64,000 nt of DNA from Demequina sp. NBRC 110056 (GTDB lineage Bacteria; Actinomycetota; Actinomycetes; Actinomycetales; Demequinaceae), in assembly GCF_002090155.1 (NCBI RefSeq), contig NZ_BBRM01000007.1:62001-126000 (forward strand), written 5' to 3'. The translations under genes and the position numbers were made by a program. The first letter of the stretch is position 1; each line of letters starts with the position of its first letter. Positions 57,932 to 64,000 of this stretch are shown here, piece after piece. A model generated the notes under the pieces. It ran no database searches and was not told the DNA's origin. It saw nothing but the letters and a program-made list of their open reading frames with translations.

Positions 57932-58924
57932 GTGGCCGAAGCGCGCGAGATCCCGATACCGAGCACCATCAGCCCGGAGGCTCAAGCGGTCCTCGCCGCG
58001 GCCGCTGCTCGACCTCTGAAGCCAGAGCCGGCGTACGACGACGACGCTGGGTGGCGCGAGCACGCAGCGCTCGCGCAGGTCACCGATGAAGGCACGGTCA
58101 TGGGTCTCGCTCTCGCGACGACCGGTGCAGTGATCGACGGCACGCCGACCACTCGAGCCCAGAGTGCGTCCGTCGACGGCGCTCGCTACTTCACGGCAGA
58201 ACCAGATGCGCGTCGCGAGGGCGATCAGCGCGTGTTCTTCGCCATCCACGGTGGCGGATTCACCTTCGGCGGAGGCGAGTCCGCGAGGGCATCGACGTCA
58301 CTGCTCGCCGGCAACTTTGGCGTTCGGACCTGGGGCATGGATTACCGAGAGCTCCCCGACCATCCGTTTCCTGCCGGTCTCGACGATTGCATGACGGTCT
58401 ATCGCGAGTTGCTCAAGTCGACCGATCCCTCGGCGATCGCGATTGGCGGGCAATCGGGTGGTGCCAATCTCTCTGCAGCCATGTTGCTTCGCATCCGCGA
58501 CGAGGGCCTGCCGATGCCAGCGGCAGCGGCACTCCTGTCACCGCCCCTGGACCTGACGTCTTCCGGCGATACGTACGCGACCAACGGATTCACCATCCCG
58601 GCGGGCGGCATCACGAACATGGCGCGACGCTACGCCGGCGGGCACGACCTGACGCATCCGTATGTGTCACCGCTGTTTGGAGATTACACGGCAGACTTCC
58701 CGCCGACGATCCTCACGGCAGGAACACGTGACTTTCTGCTCTCTGACACCGTGCGGCTCCATCGCAAGATGCTCGCCGCCGGCGTCCGCGCCGAACTCCA
58801 CGTCTGGGAGGGCGCCCCGCACGGCTTGTTCATGGGCCGGGCTCCCGAGGACCGTGACCAGGTGCGTCAGGTCAGGACCTTCCTCGAACGGGCGTGGTCC
58901 GAGGCGGGGCACCCTGTGCCGTAG
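57932..58924 (+). CDS. HSL-type alpha/beta hydrolase (carboxylesterase)
   Basis: A 330-residue cytoplasmic esterase of the hormone-sensitive lipase (family IV) group. The oxyanion hole is HGGGF (in FFAIHGGGFTFGGGES), the nucleophile Ser is in GGQSGGANLS, the Asp in TAGTRDFLLSD and the His in APHGLFMGRA. GTG start with GGAGG about 11 bases upstream. In a glycoside locus, it may deacylate imported acetylated or feruloylated sugars. It has a predicted own promoter and regulator and is convergent with uxuB, 18 bases beyond its stop. Confidence 0.88.
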   Translation: MAEAREIPIPSTISPEAQAVLAAAAARPLKPEPAYDDDAGWREHAALAQVTDEGTVMGLALATTGAVIDGTPTTRAQSASVDGARYFTAEPDARREGDQRVFFAIHGGGFTFGGGESARASTSLLAGNFGVRTWGMDYRELPDHPFPAGLDDCMTVYRELLKSTDPSAIAIGGQSGGANLSAAMLLRIRDEGLPMPAAAALLSPPLDLTSSGDTYATNGFTIPAGGITNMARRYAGGHDLTHPYVSPLFGDYTADFPPTILTAGTRDFLLSDTVRLHRKMLAAGVRAELHVWEGAPHGLFMGRAPEDRDQVRQVRTFLERAWSEAGHPVP

Positions 58925-58942
58925 CACACGAGAGTCGAGGGT

Positions 58943-60349
58943 CTAGGCGCCGTTCACTGCAGGCAGCGCCCAATGCTCGCCGTCGTGCATGTGCGCGCGC
59001 ACCCGTTCAACAAAGCCTTCGGACCGCGCAAGCGAATCGCTCACCAGTGCGACGAGCGCGGCTACCGGGTCCTCTCCCCCAAGTGCGATGTCGATGTCGG
59101 CGGCTCGAGCGTCCCGGTGCCTGTCATGGCGCAGCACGAGGTTGATCCAGCTCGCGAGCACCGCGGCGCTGCCGTCTGCCGTTCGGTGGGCGGCGCGCTC
59201 AGCGAGCGCCACGGGTGCTATCCGAATTGCCAGCTTCGTGGATGAATCCTCGGCGATCTGCGCCAAGCGATGCGCCATGCGCGGGTTGTCGAATCGATCC
59301 CACAGGTCGCGGCAGTACGTGTCGCTCTCGACGGCCTCCGGCAGGTGCCGAACAGCCTCGGACCAATACCCCTCGACCAAGCTCCGGCAGTGCACGTCGC
59401 GCGTGGCGGAGGCCACGGTTTCTGCACCTCGAGCGAGGCCGAGGGTCGCGAGCGCGGTGTGGGCGCCATTGAGCAGCCACAGCTTTCTCGTGTCGAATGG
59501 GGTGATGTCCTCAGTGAACTGTGCCCCAGCGCTCTCCCAGTGGGGGCGGCCAGCTGGGAAGTCGCCACACAAGATCCAACTGGCGAAGGGCTCGGTCACG
59601 ACGGGCAGCGCATCGTCGATGCCGACCCGACGGGGGCCGTCGACGTCGCGTTCGGCGGATCGTGGCGTGATGCGATCGACGGACGTCGAGACGAACGCTA
59701 CCTGAGTCTCGACCCACTCGACGAGCTGCTCGGAGACTCGGGATGCGAGCGCGAGCACTGCGCGACGCACCGTGCCTCCGTTGTTGGGCATGTTGTCGCA
59801 CGGCACGATGGCGATGGGCCCTGCACCGGCACGGCGCCGCGCCTCGAGTCCCACGGTGATGAGTGCGAGGGGAGTGCTCACGGCGCCGCCGGTGGTCAGA
59901 GCCGCGATGTCCGCCGCGACCGCAGCGTCGTGCCAGTCCGGCTCGCCGTTGGCTCCAAGTCGGTAGCCCGCCTCAGTCACCGTCGTGGTCACGACGGCGG
60001 TCGACGTGCGCTCGAGGTAGCTGATGAACGTGTCCACCTCCGCGATGGAGTGGGCGGCGACGATCGAGTCGATCACCTCGACCATGTCCTCTGACGGACC
60101 GCGGGTCGTCACGGTGTAGAGGCAGTCCTGCTCGCGGAAGACGTCGAGCACGGCATCGCCGCTCCCGCCGGCACGACCGGTGAAAGCCGCGATACCCCAC
60201 TCGCTGGCGTCGGAGGCGTGAGCCGTGTACCAGGCCTGGTGCGAGCGATGGAACGCGCCCAAACCGATGTGGACGATGCGCACCGGCGCCGCGGCCCGTC
60301 GCGTCGCGTCCCTCCTCAGCGCTCGTGGCACCACGTCCGAAGCGCTCAC
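58943..60349 (-). CDS. uxuB: Fructuronate reductase (mannitol dehydrogenase family)
   Basis: A 468-residue NAD-dependent oxidoreductase of the polyol dehydrogenase family. The Rossmann start VRIVHIGLGAFHRSHQAWYTAHA, the CDNMPNNGGTVRRAVL loop, FVSTSVDRITP, and the catalytic RKLWLLNGAHTALATLG (Lys, Asn, His) are all present. Pairing with uxaC points to reduction of D-fructuronate to D-mannonate (UxuB) or of tagaturonate to altronate (UxaB); UxuB is preferred because a glucuronidase is present. The GTG overlaps the uxaC stop by 4 bases. Confidence 0.85.
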   Translation of the reverse strand: MSASDVVPRALRRDATRRAAAPVRIVHIGLGAFHRSHQAWYTAHASDASEWGIAAFTGRAGGSGDAVLDVFREQDCLYTVTTRGPSEDMVEVIDSIVAAHSIAEVDTFISYLERTSTAVVTTTVTEAGYRLGANGEPDWHDAAVAADIAALTTGGAVSTPLALITVGLEARRRAGAGPIAIVPCDNMPNNGGTVRRAVLALASRVSEQLVEWVETQVAFVSTSVDRITPRSAERDVDGPRRVGIDDALPVVTEPFASWILCGDFPAGRPHWESAGAQFTEDITPFDTRKLWLLNGAHTALATLGLARGAETVASATRDVHCRSLVEGYWSEAVRHLPEAVESDTYCRDLWDRFDNPRMAHRLAQIAEDSSTKLAIRIAPVALAERAAHRTADGSAAVLASWINLVLRHDRHRDARAADIDIALGGEDPVAALVALVSDSLARSEGFVERVRAHMHDGEHWALPAVNGA

Positions 60350-61746
60350 AGTTTGAACACCTCCCGCGGAATCGCGTCGACGGTGTCGGCCATGATGCGC
60401 TCTGCGGTGCTCATGCTCACGCGGCCCTCGGCGACGAGTCGCGCGAGGTAGCTCGCGTCGGCGCGCCTCGCGACGTCGTGCCGGGCGGGGATGGAGAGGT
60501 AGGCACGGGTGTCGTCAATGAAGCCGGAGGTGCGATAGAAGCCGGCCGACTCCGTCACCGCCGAGCGGAAACGGGAGATGGCGTCAGGAGCGTCGATGAA
60601 CCACCACGGCGCTCCTGCGAACACAGACGGGTAGAAGCCGGCGAGAGGCGCAAGTTCGCGTGAGTACGTCGACTCGTCGATCGTGAAGAGGACGAGGTGG
60701 AACTCCTTCTCGGTGCCGAAGGACTGCAGAAGCGGTCGCAGGTTCTCTGTGAACTCGACGCGTACGGGGATGTCGTGGCCCGTGTCCGGGCCGAAGGCGT
60801 TGGAGGTGGCGGTGTGGTGGTTGCGCCGAACACCGGGATGGATGGTCATCACGAGGCCGTCATCCACGCTCATCGAGGCCATCTGCCACAGCATGTGCCC
60901 TCGGAACTCGCGGGCGCCGTTGGCATCGAGTGTGCCGGCAAGAGCCCGTTGGAAGAGGTCGTCCGCCGTCTGTCGGTCCAGTTCGCAGGTGTATGGCTCG
61001 TAGACGCCGTGGTCGGCGGAGACTGCGCCGTGCTCCACGAAGTGCTCGCGACGCGCGCGCAACGCATCGAGGTAGGCACCGAACGTCGCGGACGGTTCAC
61101 GTGTGGCGGCCAGAAGCTTCTCCACGCGGCCGGCGAAGCCTGCGCTCTCCGGGTCGAGGTAGACGTCGGGCCTGAAGGTGGGGATGACTCGGCCCGTGAA
61201 CGTCGCATCGGTCGCGAGCGCCGCGTGCGCATTGAGAGGGTCCAACGGGTCGTCCGTCGTGGCGAGAACCTCGATCCCGAACCTCTCAAAGAGCGCTCGC
61301 GGCCGCATCTCCGGGGTCGTCAGCGCGGAAGCAACCGTGTCGTAGATGCTGTCGGCCGTCGCGGGACTCATCTCCGAGCCGACCCCGAAGACCCCTGAGA
61401 GCGACTCGGTGATCCAGTACGCCGAGGCCGTACCCGCAAACTTGTGCCAGTGCCTCGCGAGCGTGCGCCAGACCTCACGAGGGTCCACGCGCTGCCTTCC
61501 CAAGCCAAGCGCGTCAAGCGGGACGCCGTTCGCGTGCAAGAGCCGCGTCACGTAGTGGTCATGAGTGATGAACAGGTTCGCAGGATCCGAGAACGGCGCA
61601 TCCGTGTGCAGCCACTGGGCAGGCACATGGCCGTGCGGAGAGATGATCGGCGCTGTGGCCACGGAGAAGTAGAGCGCCTGCGCGATCGCGCGCGTGTGCG
61701 GTTCAACGGGGAGCAGGCGATCTGGATCGCGCGTCGGCGTCGGCAT
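60346..61746 (-). CDS. uxaC: Glucuronate (uronate) isomerase
   Basis: A 466-residue amidohydrolase-superfamily isomerase that converts D-glucuronate to D-fructuronate (or galacturonate to tagaturonate). Markers include the metal-binding SPHGHVPAQW, FITHDHYVTRLLHANGV, EVWRTLARHWHKFAGT, LATTDDPLDPL, VIPTFRPD and HPGVRRNHH with the C-terminal WWFIDAPDAISRF. It is the first gene of the uxaC-uxuB unit, and a LacI-type operator lies 30 bases before its start. Confidence 0.95.
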   Translation of the reverse strand: MPTPTRDPDRLLPVEPHTRAIAQALYFSVATAPIISPHGHVPAQWLHTDAPFSDPANLFITHDHYVTRLLHANGVPLDALGLGRQRVDPREVWRTLARHWHKFAGTASAYWITESLSGVFGVGSEMSPATADSIYDTVASALTTPEMRPRALFERFGIEVLATTDDPLDPLNAHAALATDATFTGRVIPTFRPDVYLDPESAGFAGRVEKLLAATREPSATFGAYLDALRARREHFVEHGAVSADHGVYEPYTCELDRQTADDLFQRALAGTLDANGAREFRGHMLWQMASMSVDDGLVMTIHPGVRRNHHTATSNAFGPDTGHDIPVRVEFTENLRPLLQSFGTEKEFHLVLFTIDESTYSRELAPLAGFYPSVFAGAPWWFIDAPDAISRFRSAVTESAGFYRTSGFIDDTRAYLSIPARHDVARRADASYLARLVAEGRVSMSTAERIMADTVDAIPREVFKL

Positions 61747-61775
61747 GCCTCAAGTGAAACCGATGAGAGTGCCGC

Positions 61776-61793
61776 TTGTCAATCGGTTGCCAA
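61776..61793 (-). promoter_or_regulatory. LacI-type operator before uxaC
   Basis: TTGTCAATC-GGTTGCCAA, whose complement TTGGCAACC-GATTGACAA is identical to the GH1 operator. On the minus strand it contains TTGACA, again coinciding with a -35 position. Confidence 0.8.
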
Positions 61794-61813
61794 GCGCCGC
61801 GATTCGCGCTTCG

Positions 61814-62854
61814 TTAGCGCGCGCGTGGAGCCACCGCGGTCGACTCTCGCACGACCAGCGCGGTCGACAGCGGCGCGTCGGGCCGCTCGATCACATCGAC
61901 TCCGATCTCACGCATGAGCGACTCGACCGCGCGCGTTCCGGCCTCCAAGAGGTCAGCGCGAACGGTCGTCAGGGACGGGTTGGCAAAGTCGGCGCCGAAG
62001 ATGTCGTCGAAGCCGGCCACAGAGAAGTCGCCGGGCACGCTCGCGCCCTGTTCGCGTGCCGCGCGGATGAGGCCGAGTGCCAGGAGGTCGTTGTATGCCA
62101 CGATGGCACTCGCCCCGGAGGCCTGCGCGCGCTCGAATGCCAACGTCCCAGCGGCGATGGTGGGCGAGTTGGGGCCGATCTCGAACACGGCCAGTCCGCG
62201 CGCCCGCGCCGCGTCGAAGAGCGCCTGCCAACGTCGGGTGTTGATCCACGACCGAGCGGGGCCCCCAAGGTACGCGATCGAACGATGTCCAAGCGATGCG
62301 AGGTGCTCGACCAGCTCTTCGATACCTGGGGTCACATCTGGCGCGATGTTGACAAGTTCGCCTGCCGCTCGATTGATCATCACCAAAGGCTTCCTCTCGG
62401 CCAGCCGGAGGATGTGCTCCTCGGGGAGCCGTGTCGTGGCGAGGATGATGCCGTCGACGAACGGTGCCACGCGGTCCGCCGTCGCCGCCTCGATGCTCCC
62501 CGATTCCTGCGACTCGGCGACGATGAGCGTGAAGCCGTAGCGAGCGGCTGCGTTCTCCGCGCCGCGAACTGTGTTGAACACGACAGGGTTCGTCATGTCG
62601 GCTACGACGGCGGCAATGGTGTTTGTCCGTCCCGTCGGCAGTGCACGCGCCAGAGGGTTCTCCTGGAAGTTCAACTCCGCTGCCGCTGCACGGATGCGCG
62701 CCTCCGTCGTCGCGCTCACGCGACCGGGCTTGTTGAGTGCGCGAGAGACGGTGGAAGGGTTCACCCCGGCGACGCGAGCAATGTCGTAGATCGTGGCGGC
62801 GCCGGACTTGCGCCCATTGCGCGTGGGCCTCTGTGGCTCGGATACATCGGACAT
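61814..62854 (-). CDS. LacI-family regulator of the glucuronide locus
   Basis: A 346-residue repressor. The N-terminal helix-turn-helix and hinge cover ATIYDIARVAGVNPSTVSRALNKPGRVSATTEARIRAAAAEL (about 20-60). The effector domain follows with VVADMTNPVVFNTVRGAENAA, DGIILATTRL, SIAYLGG, AIVAYNDLLALGLIRAA and VAGFDDIFGADFANPSLTTVR. ATG at 62854 has GGGAGG upstream. Five operator-like copies, the nearest at its own promoter, make it the likely master repressor; the inducer could be glucuronate, fructuronate or KDG. Confidence 0.92.
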   Translation of the reverse strand: MSDVSEPQRPTRNGRKSGAATIYDIARVAGVNPSTVSRALNKPGRVSATTEARIRAAAAELNFQENPLARALPTGRTNTIAAVVADMTNPVVFNTVRGAENAAARYGFTLIVAESQESGSIEAATADRVAPFVDGIILATTRLPEEHILRLAERKPLVMINRAAGELVNIAPDVTPGIEELVEHLASLGHRSIAYLGGPARSWINTRRWQALFDAARARGLAVFEIGPNSPTIAAGTLAFERAQASGASAIVAYNDLLALGLIRAAREQGASVPGDFSVAGFDDIFGADFANPSLTTVRADLLEAGTRAVESLMREIGVDVIERPDAPLSTALVVRESTAVAPRAR

Positions 62855-62871
62855 GTGGGCCTCCCTGCCGC

Positions 62872-62889
62872 CACAATACCGGTTGCCAA
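62872..62889 (-). promoter_or_regulatory. Half operator before the LacI gene
   Basis: GGTTGCCAA (62881-62889) is a perfect right arm, but the left side matches poorly (CACAATACC). It is 18 bases upstream of the LacI start and may give weak autoregulation. Confidence 0.5.
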
Positions 62890-63043
62890 GGCGTTCTTGC
62901 GCAGCGTACTCGGGTGTCATGTAGCACCCGCGGTCCGACGCCCGTGGCCCCAACTGTGCGGGAGATGCGACGCCGCGCCTCCCCGGGGCAACGAGGCTTC
63001 TCCGCGAGAACGCTGGGTGCTTCCTCGGTCGGATGAGGTACAT

Positions 63044-63061
63044 TGGGCATTCGGTTGCCAA
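63044..63061 (+). promoter_or_regulatory. LacI-type operator before the aldolase gene
   Basis: TGGGCATTC-GGTTGCCAA: perfect right arm and 6 of 9 left. It follows a TACATT -10-like hexamer (63039-63044), so it would cover the transcription start. Confidence 0.65.
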
Positions 63062-63102
63062 CCCGCGGGCGCGACAGGCGCCGTGTCGGAGGAGAGAGTC
63101 GC

Positions 63103-63759
63103 ATGGAGTACGAGCCACACGTTCTGGCCCAGTTGGGCAGGCATCGGTTGGTGCCAGTGGTGGTGCTGGACGATGCGGCGGCCGCTGACGGCCTCGCTGG
63201 GGCGTTGGTGGCTGGTGGTTTGCCGCTGGCTGAGGTGACGTTCCGTACGGCTGCGGCGGCGGAGTCGATCCGGATCATGGCGGCCCGTGGCGACGTGCTG
63301 GTGGGTGCGGGCACGGTGCTGACTGCTGAGCAGGTGGATCAGGCGGCCGATGCGGGTGCGGCCTATGTGGTCTCGCCGGGGCTGAGCCGCGCAGTCGTCG
63401 AGCGGTGCGGCGAGCGTGGTGTTCTCGCGCTGCCGGGTGCGGTGACGGCGTCGGAGGTGTTGGCTGCCCTGGAGCTGGGGGTGTCGACGGTGAAGTTCTT
63501 CCCCGCGGGCACGTCTGGTGGTGCCGCGGCGGTGAAGGCCCTCGCGGCTCCGTTCGGTGGGGTGCGGTTCGTGCCCACGGGTGGGATCGGACCGGCGAAC
63601 CTGCACGAGTACCTGAGCATCCCTGCGGTGCATGCGGTGGGGGGATCGTGGATGGTGCCCAGGGACCTGGTCGCTGCAGGCAAGTTCGATGAGGTGACGG
63701 CGCTGGTGGCTGAGGCTGTGGCGCTGACAGGCAGTGACAGTGGAGGCGAGGAGGTCTGA
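63103..63759 (+). CDS. eda: KDPG aldolase (2-keto-3-deoxy-6-phosphogluconate aldolase)
   Basis: A 218-residue class I aldolase that splits KDPG to pyruvate and glyceraldehyde 3-phosphate. The catalytic Glu is in LPLAEVTFRT, the Schiff-base Lys in VSTVKFFPAG, and GAGTVLTAEQ and FVPTGGIGPANLHEYL are phosphate-binding loops. GGAGGA precedes the ATG at 63103. A longer upstream reading would cross the operator. KDG kinase starts 2 bases after the stop. Confidence 0.93.
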   Translation: MEYEPHVLAQLGRHRLVPVVVLDDAAAADGLAGALVAGGLPLAEVTFRTAAAAESIRIMAARGDVLVGAGTVLTAEQVDQAADAGAAYVVSPGLSRAVVERCGERGVLALPGAVTASEVLAALELGVSTVKFFPAGTSGGAAAVKALAAPFGGVRFVPTGGIGPANLHEYLSIPAVHAVGGSWMVPRDLVAAGKFDEVTALVAEAVALTGSDSGGEEV

Positions 63760-63760
63760 C

Positions 63761-64000
63761 ATGGCTGTGATCGACGTCAAGGGTGCAGGCGAGTGCCGTT
63801 TCGATGCGGTGTCGCTGGGTGAGGTGATGCTGCGCCTGGATCCTGGTGAGGGTCGCATCCGCACCGCGAGGTCCTTCACCGCGTGGGAGGGCGGCGGGGA
63901 GTACAACGTGTCCCGCGGCCTGGCTCGCGCGTTCGGCTACCGCACTGGTGTGGTGACGGCGTTGGCGGACAACGAGGTCGGTCACCTGGTGGAGAGCCTG
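63761..64000 (+). CDS. kdgK: 2-keto-3-deoxygluconate kinase, PfkB family (partial, runs off the right edge)
   Basis: The first 80 codons of a ribokinase-like sugar kinase. The N-terminus reads FDAVSLGEVMLRLDPGEGRI, then FTAWEGGGEYNVSRGLARAFG and TGVVTALADNEVGHLVESL, matching the substrate-binding start of PfkB kinases; GEVMLRLDP with GGGEYNV is typical of KDG kinases. GAGGCGAGGAGG in the end of eda provides the ribosome site. It phosphorylates KDG to KDPG, the substrate of the neighbouring aldolase. The remainder lies outside the window. Confidence 0.85.
   Translation, partial: MAVIDVKGAGECRFDAVSLGEVMLRLDPGEGRIRTARSFTAWEGGGEYNVSRGLARAFGYRTGVVTALADNEVGHLVESL

Overview
The window is high-GC DNA with GTG starts, many 4-base start/stop overlaps and a gene order typical of Actinomycetota near the replication origin: gyrA end, DUF3566 protein, tRNA-Ile, DLW-39 peptide, tRNA-Ala, then ppiA, rhomboid, crgA, class E sortase, pabA, pknB, pknA, pbpA, rodA, pstP, fhaB, fhaA and tRNA-Leu. 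A C50-carotenoid operon and the overall gene style suggest a Micrococcales relative (Cellulomonadaceae/Demequinaceae-like). That placement is inference.

Layout. 1-11.5 kb: the gyrA 3' end, then about 11 kb of accessory genes (small membrane protein, UMF1-type MFS, alpha/beta hydrolase, ThuA-like protein, GDPD, a Fur-type regulator with catalase, a SulP anion transporter, a DUF2156 phosphatidylglycerol aminoacyltransferase-like protein). These separate gyrA from its usual neighbour, the DUF3566 gene. 11.7-13 kb: DUF3566, tRNA-Ile, DLW-39, tRNA-Ala. 13-15.8 kb: a tight three-gene cassette (KAS III with a C-H-N triad, haem-oxygenase-fold diiron oxidase, membrane-associated unknown) with no product I can assign. 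15.8-20.8 kb: gamma-glutamylcyclotransferase-like protein and a glycerol module (glpK, SorC-type regulator, divergent glpD) with matching operator-like palindromes at two promoters. 20.9-25.7 kb: a very large secreted metallophosphoesterase and, convergent to it, a repeat-rich Ala/Lys membrane protein. 25.8-43.8 kb: the conserved cell-wall and signalling locus, interrupted between pabA and pknB by crtE-crtB-crtI-crtYe-crtYf-crtEb. 43.8-64 kb: a sugar-acid catabolic locus.

The catabolic locus is coherent. A family-5 ABC transporter and an MFS protein import substrate. A GH1 enzyme, a LacZ-type GH2 and a UidA-type GH2 (with the Asn-x-Lys glucuronate motif) release sugars and glucuronate. UxaC, UxuB, KDPG aldolase and KDG kinase (cut by the window edge) are the downstream pathway; mannonate dehydratase is not visible. 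A LacI regulator lies inside the locus, and copies of one 18-bp palindrome, close to TTGGCAACC-GGTTGCCAA, occur before the SBP, GH1, uxaC, lacI (half site) and eda genes. A TetR gene and an esterase form a second small module.

At the sequence level, the octamer GCATCGGC/GCCGATGC is strongly over-represented across the core region but scarce in the catabolic locus. Several genes appear to be leaderless.
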